Source: DAIOHQ01 sp036744635
GTDB lineage: Bacteria > Planctomycetota > Phycisphaerae > Tepidisphaerales > Tepidisphaeraceae
Direction: 5' to 3'
NCBI GenBank assembly: GCA_036744635.1
Contig: DAIOHQ010000215.1
Location: 1 to 8,603 of the forward strand
Length of the DNA: 8,603 nt
The notes under the pieces are model-generated. The model did no database searches. It saw only the letters and a list, made by a program, of their open reading frames with translations, and had not been told where the DNA came from. The translations under genes were made by a program, and so were the position numbers. Below are positions 1 to 6,327 of this stretch, piece after piece; position 1 is the stretch's first letter, and each line of letters opens with the position of its first letter.

Positions 1-126
1 AGGCAAGCCTCAATTAATCCCCGCGGCGCGCCCACCGTTCGTGGGGAAGGTCAGTACTCGCTCGCGTGCAATCCGCGGGCGGCGTTCGTCCAGTGCAGTT
101 CGCACAATCCCTGAGGCCGCCGGCGC

Positions 127-157
127 TTGACACTCGTTGCTTCCCGCACCATATACG
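127..157 (+). promoter_or_regulatory. candidate sigma70-type promoter for the ispD-like gene
   Basis: A perfect -35 hexamer TTGACA lies at 127-132 and a -10-like TATACG (4 of 6 consensus bases) at 152-157, with a rather long 19-bp spacer; CATATA at 150-155 would give 17 bp but a poorer match. The TTG of this -35 box is also an in-frame start-like codon upstream of the gene, but reading it as a promoter element explains it better. Transcription would begin near 164, giving a very short leader that still holds the GGGAG ribosome site at 163-167. Bases 1-126 show no gene; a 5-bp hairpin at 31-45 has no T-run. Confidence 0.35.
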
Positions 158-174
158 CTGACGGGAGCAATCTT

Positions 175-870
175 ATGGCGATTTTCAGCGTGATCGTGGT
201 GACGGCACCGCCGCCGGGGCAGGGGGCGGAGGCGGGCGGGCCGTTTGTGAAGGTGGACAACCGCGAGGCGCTGCTGCGGAGCATCGAGCTGTTTTTGAAC
301 CGCGAGCACATCAAGCAGGTGCAGGTGGCATTTCTTCCGGACAAGCTGGAGGAGGCCAAGCGGAAATTCGGCGGGCACCTGGCGCTGACGGGGGTGAAGA
401 TGCTTTCGGCCGGGCCGCGCTGGATCGATCAGCTCGCGGCCGCCAATGAGAAAATCGCAGATGACGTAACCCATGTGATCGTACACGATGGCGCGCGTCC
501 GGCGGTGCCGTATTCAGACATCGATGCGCTGCAGGCGGCGGCCGAGAAAAGCACGGTGGTGGCGCTGGCGACGCCGTCGCGCTGCGGCCTGGTCGAAGTG
601 GACGAAGGGGGTGCGCCGGTGGCGCTGCACACATCTGAACGATTCATGCAGTTGCTGACGCCGCAGGCGTTCACGCGGGCGCGATTTGCGGAATTGGCCA
701 AGTCCCGGCAGGAGCCGCACGCGTCGGAGATGACCATTGTCAAAGGTTCGCCGCTCAATATTCGTGTGGGCGGCGCTGGCGATGCGACGCTGGTGAAGGC
801 GATGTTGAACATGCTGCCCAAGCCAAAGTTGCGCGCGCCGGACAACCCATTTGAAGAGGCGCAGTGGTAG
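175..870 (+). CDS. ispD: Divergent IspD-like nucleotidyltransferase (2-C-methyl-D-erythritol 4-phosphate cytidylyltransferase family)
   Basis: This 231-residue cytosolic protein matches the length and layout of IspD, which joins CTP to methylerythritol phosphate in the MEP isoprenoid pathway. Family marks are a hydrophobic first strand (SVIVVTAP, 5-12), VIVHDGARP (101-109, the IspD HDAARP motif), LTPQ (161-164) and GSPLNIRV (191-198, where IspD has an NIK-type motif). The N-terminal nucleotide-binding loop is abnormal. Where IspD has a Gly-rich loop with Arg and then PKQY-like residues, this protein has APPPGQGAEAGGPF, so the usual catalytic Arg and Lys are not visible. The NIK lysine is Arg here. 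ATG 175 is chosen over TTG 127 because GGGAG sits 7 nt upstream and TTG 127 lies in a -35 box. It may be an active variant, a different nucleotidyltransferase or a non-catalytic paralogue. Family confidence is good; the enzymatic activity is uncertain. Confidence 0.8.
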   Translation: MAIFSVIVVTAPPPGQGAEAGGPFVKVDNREALLRSIELFLNREHIKQVQVAFLPDKLEEAKRKFGGHLALTGVKMLSAGPRWIDQLAAANEKIADDVTHVIVHDGARPAVPYSDIDALQAAAEKSTVVALATPSRCGLVEVDEGGAPVALHTSERFMQLLTPQAFTRARFAELAKSRQEPHASEMTIVKGSPLNIRVGGAGDATLVKAMLNMLPKPKLRAPDNPFEEAQW

Positions 871-925
871 GGTGGCAGGTGGGAAAGTGCCTTCCATCCA
901 TGAACATCCAGAATTTGGACGCTGC

Positions 926-1942
926 ATGCCCGATCGCTATCGCCAGATAATCGACGTCCTCTCGCGCTGCAGGCGCGTGCTGGTGACCACGCACGTGCGC
1001 CCGGATGGCGATGCCCTGGGGACGGTGGCGGCGATGGTGATGGGATTGCGCAAGGCCGGCGTCGCATCTGAGGTTTTGCTGCTCAGCGGTCTGCCACGGA
1101 AATACGCCTTTATCTTTGAGGAAAATTCCATCCCGCATCATGAGGTCGATGGCCCGGAGTTGGTCGAGCAGACAGCGCAGCGCCCATTCAGTTTCGAGGG
1201 ATACGAGGCGATCGTCGTGATGGACACCGGAACCTGGTCGCAGCTTCCCGGCCTGCGCGACAAGGTGATGAGCCTGGCCGTGCCGAAGCTCGTCATTGAC
1301 CATCACCTGACGCAGGAGGATTGGGCGGATGTGAAACTGGTGGTGACCGAGGCCGCGGCCGCCGGGGAGATCACCGCGGAATTGCTGACACAGTGGGATA
1401 TCCCCATCGACCGGCCGATCGCGACGGCGCTGTTCCTGGCCATCGCATCGGACACCGGCTGGTTTCAATTCTCCAACACCCGGCCTTACACCATGCGCCT
1501 GGCGGCCATGTTGATGGAGGCGGACGTCGACACCGACCGCATGTACCAACTGCTCTATCAGAACGAGCGGGCCGAGCGGGTGGCGCTGCAGTCACGGGCG
1601 ATGCAGTCGCTGGAATTGCTCGAGGAGGGGAGGCTGGCGGTGATGCGGGTGACGCAGAAGGACTTTACCGACACCCGCGCCGGCGTGGCCGATACGGAAA
1701 ATCTGATCAACTTGCCGCTGCAGATCCGCACCGTCGAGGTGTCGATCCTCATCGTCGAGCCGGGGGACACCGGCCCGGTGCGGGTGAGCCTGCGCTCCAA
1801 GGGTCAGGTGGACGTGGCCAAGTTTGCCGAGAAATTTGGCGGAGGCGGCCACGCACGGGCCTCGGGACTGAAGCTGGAGACGAGCTTTCAAGAGGCGCAT
1901 GATCAGGTGGTGGCGGCGATGCGGCAGACTATTCAAGAATGA
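926..1942 (+). CDS. nrnA: DHH/DHHA1 phosphoesterase, NrnA-like (oligoribonuclease / pAp phosphatase)
   Basis: A 338-residue soluble protein of the DHH superfamily, close to the usual size of NrnA, which degrades nanoRNA and dephosphorylates pAp using Mn2+. The metal-binding motifs are present in order: HVRPDGDALG (23-32; H23, D27, D29), VVMDTG (97-102; D100), IDHH (124-127) and ASDTGWFQFSNT (174-185; D176). The DHHA1 substrate-binding motif GGGGHARASG is at 305-314. The catalytic core therefore looks intact. The frame stays open upstream to 851, overlapping ispD, but similarity starts near MPDRYRQI, so ATG 926 is preferred. The ribosome site there is weak (TTGGA about 6 nt upstream). It lies 55 nt after the IspD-like gene, so co-transcription is likely. 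A c-di-AMP or other pNpN phosphodiesterase of the same family cannot be excluded. The 69-bp convergent gap to the next gene (1943-2011) shows no clear terminator. Confidence 0.88.
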   Translation: MPDRYRQIIDVLSRCRRVLVTTHVRPDGDALGTVAAMVMGLRKAGVASEVLLLSGLPRKYAFIFEENSIPHHEVDGPELVEQTAQRPFSFEGYEAIVVMDTGTWSQLPGLRDKVMSLAVPKLVIDHHLTQEDWADVKLVVTEAAAAGEITAELLTQWDIPIDRPIATALFLAIASDTGWFQFSNTRPYTMRLAAMLMEADVDTDRMYQLLYQNERAERVALQSRAMQSLELLEEGRLAVMRVTQKDFTDTRAGVADTENLINLPLQIRTVEVSILIVEPGDTGPVRVSLRSKGQVDVAKFAEKFGGGGHARASGLKLETSFQEAHDQVVAAMRQTIQE

Positions 1943-2011
1943 GCACAAGGCACATTTTGACGCAATCTTCGTGAGCGGCGATGTCATCGAAGTTGCCGCA
2001 AACACTGCCCG

Positions 2012-3391
2012 TCACTGTTCCACCACCAGCATGTTCAATAGCGGGGGGATACTTTCCTGCCGCTCCAGTTCCCGCACCCACTGCGACAATCGATTGGCCC
2101 TTTCCGCTCCAATCACTCCGTCGGCCATGCGGTGAAATTTCTCCTCCACCAGCGCATCGCTCATGCGGTTGCGGGCGTGGCCGCAGGGATAATCGACGCG
2201 GCTGCTGAGCGTGCTGCCATCGCCGCGCTGGATCGTCACGATGTTCCCGACCGCGTGCGGATAGATCGCGCTGAGTTCGGCATTGCGCACCACCTTGACC
2301 TTGCTAACGAGTCTCAGCAACTCCGCATCCCGCAGGTGCTGTTCGTCGAACTGGCGCGGCGTCACCTCGCCGTCGCGCAAGGCGGCGGCAACGATATAGG
2401 GGAGGCTGTGATCGGCGGTCTCGCGGCTGGTGGGCGCCCACTTTTCCGGTTCGCTGCCGATGATGTCCACGGCCGCATCGTGGCTCTCGACAATCACGGC
2501 GGCGATTGCTGCCGGCGATTCAAGCTGCCCGCGCAGCTTCAGCGCGGCCTCGACGGCGCTTTGGGCGTGATATTCCACCGGCCAGCACTTGACGCTGGTT
2601 TGGTCGATCATGAAGTCGCCTTGCCCGGCCGAAGCATCCTCCGCGAACGGTCCGCCAATCGGTATCGGGCCGCTGACGAGTTCCTCGAATCCTTTGCTCC
2701 CCTCGAAAATGGGCGCTGGGCCGGTCATGCCGTCGCGGGCCAGCATGGCGGCGAATACTCCGTGACGTGACGCGTTGGCGAAGGCGCATCCTTTCCAGTG
2801 TGACAGCTCGCCGACGCGGCTTTGCCGCAGGGCCGCGCTGGTCACGCCGGCGATCCCCAGGGCGTGCCGTGTGCGCCCGGCGTCGAGTTCCATCAGGTAG
2901 CTGGCCGCCAGCGCCGCGGAAAAACAGCCATAGGTGACGTGGTCCCATCCGATGGCGCGCAGGCTGGTGGCATCGCACAATCGGCACTGCACTTCATAGG
3001 CCAGGACGATGGCCGCGATGAGCTGCCGGCCGGTTGCTCCGACGCCTTCGGCGACCGCGATGGCCGCCGGAATATTGTCGCTCGGATGGGCCGGCTCGCG
3101 CGACAGATAGGTGTCGTTGTAATCCAGATAGCGCACCAGGCAGCCGTTGGCGAAGGCCGCCCAGTCGATGGATGCGCAATGGGTGGTTCCCCAAACGGTG
3201 CCCCCCGGCCGCGCGGTAACGTGGGCTGCTACCTTGCGGGCGATGGCGCACGGTTCGGCGAACCAGGCCCCGAAGGCCACGCCAAGCGAATCGAGCACTC
3301 GCCGCTTCACTTCGTGTACGGTCGCCGCGGGCAGCGCTTCAAATCGAAGCGTCGCGGCATATTTCGCAAATCGTACCGCCAATTCGATCAT
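2012..3391 (-). CDS. MmgE/PrpD family dehydratase (2-methylcitrate dehydratase-like)
   Basis: This 459-residue protein has the full length of MmgE/PrpD enzymes, which dehydrate, isomerise or decarboxylate tricarboxylic acids without a metal cluster (2-methylcitrate dehydratase, cis-aconitate decarboxylase, iminodisuccinate epimerase). Visible blocks are RRVLDSLGVAFGAW (30-43), RYLDYNDTYL (87-96), HPSDNIPAAIAVAEG (102-116), LRQSRVGELSHWKG (188-201), GMTGPAPIFEG (221-231), KCWPVEYHAQSAVEAAL (268-284) and TADHSLPYIVAAAL (325-338). The last two and the GELSHWK block look more like PrpD than the itaconate-forming decarboxylases. Its start codon overlaps the stop of the upstream dehydrogenase by 4 nt (3388-3391), with GGAGAG 5 nt upstream, so the two are translationally coupled. 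No prpB, prpC or acnD lies in the window, so the classical methylcitrate cycle is not supported. The substrate is unknown. Confidence 0.88.
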   Translation of the reverse strand: MIELAVRFAKYAATLRFEALPAATVHEVKRRVLDSLGVAFGAWFAEPCAIARKVAAHVTARPGGTVWGTTHCASIDWAAFANGCLVRYLDYNDTYLSREPAHPSDNIPAAIAVAEGVGATGRQLIAAIVLAYEVQCRLCDATSLRAIGWDHVTYGCFSAALAASYLMELDAGRTRHALGIAGVTSAALRQSRVGELSHWKGCAFANASRHGVFAAMLARDGMTGPAPIFEGSKGFEELVSGPIPIGGPFAEDASAGQGDFMIDQTSVKCWPVEYHAQSAVEAALKLRGQLESPAAIAAVIVESHDAAVDIIGSEPEKWAPTSRETADHSLPYIVAAALRDGEVTPRQFDEQHLRDAELLRLVSKVKVVRNAELSAIYPHAVGNIVTIQRGDGSTLSSRVDYPCGHARNRMSDALVEEKFHRMADGVIGAERANRLSQWVRELERQESIPPLLNMLVVEQ

Positions 3392-4407
3392 GCCTTCTCT
3401 CCATGTACCAGAACCCCGGTGCCTTCGATTCGTCCGGCTTTCATATCCGTCAAGGCGCGGTTGGCTTCGCGCAACGGATAGGTAAGCGTGTGCGGGCGAA
3501 CCCTGGCTTGGGCCGCTTCCGCCAGTAGTTCGCGGCCATCCTCGCGGGTGTTGGCCATGACCGGATGAATATCCCGTTCGCGGTAAAGATGCGCCTGATA
3601 GTCCAGGGCCGGAATCGCGGTCATGTGAATGCCGGCCAGCGCCACCACGCCGCCGGAATCCAGCGCCGTCAGCGCCGCCGGAACCACAGCGCCCGACGGC
3701 GCAAAAACAATCGCCCCATCCACCCGTGCCGGCATCTCACTGGCATCCGACCCGCACCATTTCGCCCCCATGCTGCGGGCGAGCTGCTGATGCTTCTCCG
3801 CGCGCGTCACCACGTAAACTTCATGCCCGCGGTGCAGCGCCAATTGCAGCACGATGTGCGCGGATGAGCCGAATCCGAATATGCCCAGCTTCGCTCCCCT
3901 CGCCCCAGGCCGAAGGTTGCAGCGCTGCAGCGCCCGATATCCGATGATGCCGGCGCACAGCAGCGGCGCCACCTCGATGTCGCCATATCCCGCGGGAATC
4001 TCGTAGGCGAAATCCTCGGGCACGAGCGCGTATTCGGCGTACCCGCCATCGGCGTGGTATCCGGTGTATTGCGAGGATTCACACAAGTTCTCTCTCCCGC
4101 TGGTGCAGAACCGGCACACCCCGCAGGTGTGCCTGAGCCAGGCAGCGCCGATGCGCATTCCCAGCTTGAGGCGCTGGCACCCCGCGCCCAGCGCATCGAC
4201 GATGCCGACGATCTGGTGGCCGGGAACAATCGGCCGCAGAACCAGCGGCAGGTCACCCTCGATGATGTGCAGGTCGGTCCGGCAGATCGCGCAGCAATGC
4301 ACCTTGATCCGCACTTCCCCCGGTCCGGGCACAGGCTCGGGCACCTCGCTGCAAACCAGCGGCCCGCTCTCAATCGGACCGGCCTGACTCAACTGCATCG
4401 CCAGCAT
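3388..4407 (-). CDS. Zinc-dependent medium-chain alcohol dehydrogenase
   Basis: A 339-residue medium-chain dehydrogenase/reductase with both zinc sites readable. Likely catalytic-zinc ligands are C42 (in CAICRTDLH), H64 (in PGHQIVG) and C151 (in APLLCAG). The structural zinc site is C95, C98, C101 and C109 (CGVCRFC...C). The Rossmann motif GIFGFGSSAH (175-184) implies NAD(P)H binding. The CRTDLH and GHQ signatures resemble the COG1064/AdhP-like, CAD2-type branch rather than classic ethanol dehydrogenases, so it likely interconverts an alcohol and an aldehyde or ketone of unknown structure. ATG 4407 is chosen because GAGGAAGGA lies about 8 nt upstream; ATG 4398 is an in-frame alternative. It is the first gene of a two-gene operon with the PrpD-like dehydratase, divergent from the ComA homologue. 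Confidence 0.9.
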   Translation of the reverse strand: MLAMQLSQAGPIESGPLVCSEVPEPVPGPGEVRIKVHCCAICRTDLHIIEGDLPLVLRPIVPGHQIVGIVDALGAGCQRLKLGMRIGAAWLRHTCGVCRFCTSGRENLCESSQYTGYHADGGYAEYALVPEDFAYEIPAGYGDIEVAPLLCAGIIGYRALQRCNLRPGARGAKLGIFGFGSSAHIVLQLALHRGHEVYVVTRAEKHQQLARSMGAKWCGSDASEMPARVDGAIVFAPSGAVVPAALTALDSGGVVALAGIHMTAIPALDYQAHLYRERDIHPVMANTREDGRELLAEAAQARVRPHTLTYPLREANRALTDMKAGRIEGTGVLVHGEKA

Positions 4408-4432
4408 CGCCGCAGTCCTTCCTCAAGGTCTC

Positions 4433-4452
4433 GCGGGCGCGTGCTCGCCCGC
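4433..4452. repeat. Perfect 7-bp GC inverted repeat in the divergent promoter region
   Basis: GCGGGCG at 4433-4439 and CGCCCGC at 4446-4452 form a perfect palindrome with a 6-base spacer. It lies 25 bp upstream of the dehydrogenase start, in the ~126-bp gap between the two divergent transcription units. It could be an operator for a dimeric regulator or a leader hairpin of the dehydrogenase mRNA. No T-run follows on either strand, so it is not a typical terminator. In GC-rich DNA such a palindrome can also arise by chance. I see no convincing -35/-10 pair on either strand of this gap. Confidence 0.35.
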
Positions 4453-4533
4453 CACTCATCATGGCCAAGCATACGTCTGCGCGCCCCGGCTCACAGCGCC
4501 GTTTTCTCATTCCCATCACAATGATTGCGGCGT

Positions 4534-5376
4534 ATGAAAGAGCGTATGCCGCAAGCGACCGATCGCCCCTTCGACTTCCTGCAGCTCAATCAGCGCGAAG
4601 CCAAGCCGCGCCGCCACGGCATCACCGAAATTCGCGGACCGTATTATTCCAACATGGGCAAGCGCTATCTGGCCGACATTCTGGAGACGGCCGGAGATTA
4701 CGTCGACGCCCTGAAATTCGCCGGCGGATCCTTCGCGATCATGTCGCGGGGCGCCATCCGCGAGCTGATCGACCTGGCCCACCAGCACGATGTCATCGTC
4801 TCCACCGGAGGCTTTCTTGAGTTCGTCCTCAGCAAAGGACCGGCCGCGGTCGAGCCTTATCTCGTCGCGTGCAAGGAACTGGGCTTCGACGTCATCGAGA
4901 TCTCCTGCGGCTTCATCACCATTCCGATCGATGACTGGCGGAGGCTGGTGCAGAAGGTGCAGGCCATTGGCCTGAAAGCCAAGGCCGAAGTCGGCATCCA
5001 GTTCGGCGCCGGCGGCGCCAGTACGCCCGAGGCCCTGGAGGCCATGGGCGCGGGCGATCCGCAGTGGATGATCCAGCAGGCCAAGCTTCTGCTCGACGCC
5101 GGCGCCTACATGATCATGATCGAATCGGAAGGGATCACCGAGTGCGTGCGAAGCTGGCGCACGGACGTCCCGGCCAAGATCGTCGCCGAGCTTGGGCTGG
5201 AGCACGTCATGTTCGAGGCCGCCGATCCCGCGGTTTTCGGCTGGTACATCCGCAATTACGGCCCGGAGGTCAACCTCTTCGTCGATCACAGCCAGATCGT
5301 CCAACTGGAATGCCTGCGATCGGGGATCTGGGGAACCAACGAGTTATGGGGACGCGTGCACACCTACAAAGGATGA
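4534..5376 (+). CDS. Phosphosulfolactate synthase homologue (ComA family)
   Basis: A 280-residue TIM-barrel protein of the ComA family. ComA adds sulfite to phosphoenolpyruvate to give phosphosulfolactate, the first step of coenzyme M synthesis in methanogens; bacterial and plant homologues (YitD, HSA32) also exist. Strongly conserved blocks are EIRGPYYS (32-39), DALKFAGGSFAIM (58-70), STGGFLEFVLSKG (90-102), DVIEISCGFITIP (119-131), KAEVGIQFGAGG (150-161), MIMIESEGITE (193-203), MFEAADPAVFGWYI (226-239) and NLFVDHSQIVQLE (247-259). No truncation is seen. The start is uncertain: ATG 4534 or ATG 4546, neither with a strong ribosome site; TTG 4525 is also in frame. It is transcribed divergently from the dehydrogenase/PrpD operon. 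No comB, comC, comD or comE homologue is in the window, so the end product (coenzyme M, sulfolactate or something else) is open. Confidence 0.9.
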   Translation: MKERMPQATDRPFDFLQLNQREAKPRRHGITEIRGPYYSNMGKRYLADILETAGDYVDALKFAGGSFAIMSRGAIRELIDLAHQHDVIVSTGGFLEFVLSKGPAAVEPYLVACKELGFDVIEISCGFITIPIDDWRRLVQKVQAIGLKAKAEVGIQFGAGGASTPEALEAMGAGDPQWMIQQAKLLLDAGAYMIMIESEGITECVRSWRTDVPAKIVAELGLEHVMFEAADPAVFGWYIRNYGPEVNLFVDHSQIVQLECLRSGIWGTNELWGRVHTYKG

Positions 5377-5522
5377 GCCCGGCGGGTGGGCGAGGCATCA
5401 CTTTTGCAGTGTCATGGAAACGCGCGGGTGTCGTAAAATGGAGGCGACAAGCGAGCCGGCGAACTCTTATCGCAATCTCGCCGCCTCGACACTGGCCGTT
5501 TTAACTTCAACCGGAGTACCCC

Positions 5523-5756
5523 ATGCCAAATTGCGAAGTCTGCGGCAATGAATACGACAAGGCCTTCGAGGTGGTGATGGCCGGCAGGTCGCACACCTTC
5601 GACAGCTTCGAATGCGCGATCCACGCCCTGGCCCCGCGCTGCGACCATTGCGGCTGCCGAATCGTCGGCCACGGCGTCGAGGCCGCTGACCGCTGCTTCT
5701 GCTGCGCCCACTGCGCCGCCGAGGCCGGCGTAACCGGCATCGCCGATCGCGCATAA
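5523..5756 (+). CDS. Small Cys/His-rich metal-binding protein, metallothionein-like
   Basis: A 77-residue protein with ten cysteines (4, 7, 31, 40, 43, 45, 58, 60, 61, 64) and five histidines (24, 34, 42, 50, 63). They fall into an N-terminal CEVCGN zinc-knuckle-like pair, a middle CDHCGC cluster and a C-terminal CFCCAHC cluster. The segment HTFDSFECAIHALAP (24-38) is well structured and unlike the Gly/Lys spacers of SmtA, so it may be a folded treble-clef-like zinc protein rather than a flexible metallothionein. A role in zinc or other soft-metal binding is inferred from composition. GGAG at 5513-5516, 6 nt before ATG, supports the start. The 146-bp gap after the ComA homologue holds a -10-like TAAAAT at 5434-5439 without a convincing -35, so it may have its own promoter. 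Confidence 0.75.
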   Translation: MPNCEVCGNEYDKAFEVVMAGRSHTFDSFECAIHALAPRCDHCGCRIVGHGVEAADRCFCCAHCAAEAGVTGIADRA

Positions 5757-5777
5757 CATGTGTTGCCAAACAACAGC

Positions 5778-5805
5778 GGCTCACGGTCCACTACGACCAT
5801 GAGCC
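5778..5805 (+). terminator. Hairpin after the Cys-rich gene, possible terminator
   Basis: GGCTCA-C-GGTC (5778-5788) pairs with GACC-A-TGAGCC (5795-5805): a 10-bp stem with one C/A mismatch and a 6-base loop CACTAC, starting 21 bp after the stop codon. No T-run follows, so it is not a canonical intrinsic terminator. It may be a Rho-assisted terminator or an mRNA-stabilising structure. Confidence 0.35.
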
Positions 5806-6018
5806 ATTGCAAGTCGGGGCGACAGGACGGCTATTGAACTTTTTATCGCTGGCATCCGGGACTGGGAGGCCGGGTTGCGGCATCTGCGCGTCCAAGAGTA
5901 AAAGGCTTGGCTCGGACTTGACTGGTACGCTGCTGCTTACGCATCTGACTACTATGAGCGGTTCTGGGATGAACGCCAAGAGCGACTTGAGAAACATCTA
6001 ACAAGAAGGGACGAATGA
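5803..6018 (+). pseudogene. Decayed coding remnant with an in-frame stop
   Basis: One frame carries protein-like sequence on both sides of a TAA at 5899-5901. Upstream is a segment containing GDRTAIELFIAGIRDWEAG; downstream is one containing DWYAAAYASDYYERFWDERQ and then LEKHLTRRDE, ending at TGA 6016-6018. Both parts have the mixed hydrophobic/charged pattern of real helices, and no ATG begins the first part. I read it as the 3' remnant of a gene broken by a stop, or as two neighbouring gene tails. I do not recognise the family. A competing open frame over 5807-6001 has a less protein-like composition. The TGA shares bases with the start of the next mini-gene. Confidence 0.4.
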
Positions 6019-6146
6019 TGACTGAGAGCATGGCGAAGCCGAAGGCCAAGCGCACGTCTCGTACAAGCGGGGCGCGCAAGACCACGAAGACGGCGAACGC
6101 AGGCACGAAGTCCAAGTCCCCGCAAGCTCCAAACCCGCTCGGGTAA
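6015..6146 (+). CDS. Lys/Arg/Thr-rich 43-residue mini-protein (hypothetical)
   Basis: The start is ATG 6015 or ATG 6018, and the stop is TAA 6144-6146. AAGAAGGG at 6003-6010 is a good ribosome site, best spaced (7 nt) for ATG 6018. The product is strongly basic and low in complexity (AKPKAKRTSRTSGARKTTKT), resembling the tails of histone-H1-like or ribosomal proteins, so nucleic-acid binding is a guess. Its start overlaps the stop of the preceding frame (ATGATG over TGA), the arrangement of translationally coupled genes. It could also be the accidental tail of a degraded region. No homologue is recognised. Confidence 0.4.
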   Translation: MMTESMAKPKAKRTSRTSGARKTTKTANAGTKSKSPQAPNPLG

Positions 6147-6236
6147 TCGACGTTCCCAATCCGCAAGTTAGGCGGACAAAGCCGCGACCCCCCGACGGGC
6201 CGTCACACCGCCGCTCCGAGCAACAACCTTCTCTGC

Positions 6237-6265
6237 TGGACGAAGTGCGTTGTCGAAAATACAAT
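6237..6265 (+). promoter_or_regulatory. candidate promoter for the lipoprotein gene
   Basis: TGGACG at 6237-6242 (4 of 6 against TTGACA) and TACAAT at 6260-6265 (5 of 6 against TATAAT) are separated by an ideal 17 bp. The predicted transcript would start near 6272 and give a leader of about 56 nt. Confidence 0.4.
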
Positions 6266-6273
6266 ACCCGCCG

Positions 6274-6291
6274 AAATGTACCTGACCCTTT
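6274..6291. repeat. Repeat resembling REP/RAYT-associated motif (left of the lipoprotein gene)
   Basis: The stretch AAATGTACCTGACCCTTT, read on the other strand as AAAGGGTCAGGTACATTT, matches from memory a motif often seen near REP-associated Y1 transposases in environmental bacterial genomes. It continues into CGGACGTCCCCGG (to 6303). On the opposite strand this gives CGGGGACG, which also occurs at 6971-6978 on the far side of the lipoprotein gene. No transposase gene is present. The link to transposition is inferred. Confidence 0.4.
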
Positions 6292-6327
6292 CGGACGTCC
6301 CCGGTGAATTCGGGAAAGGACCAGTTT

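Noticed and set aside
31..45. CCCAC-CGTTC-GTGGG hairpin as a terminator of an upstream gene
   Set aside because: Only five base pairs, no T-run, and no visible upstream gene in the window.
10..486. 158-codon open frame on the minus strand across the start of the IspD-like gene
   Set aside because: It overlaps a well-supported gene on the other strand and its composition is the Arg/Pro/His-rich type produced by reading GC-rich genes backwards.
755..1549. 264-codon open frame on the minus strand opposite the NrnA-like gene
   Set aside because: A shadow frame: the plus-strand gene there has all DHH/DHHA1 motifs, while this frame has no recognisable motif.
1967..1992. CTTCG...CGAAG hairpin between the convergent NrnA and PrpD genes
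   Set aside because: Five base pairs around a 16-base loop with no T-run is too weak to call a terminator.
4461..4820. 119-codon plus-strand open frame overlapping the start of the ComA homologue
   Set aside because: The ComA frame carries strongly conserved motifs over the same bases; this frame is a low-complexity Arg/His/Pro-rich shadow.
5807..6001. 64-codon plus-strand open frame after the Cys-rich gene
   Set aside because: No ribosome site and a Gly/Ser/Leu-biased composition; another frame over the same bases reads as better protein despite a stop codon.
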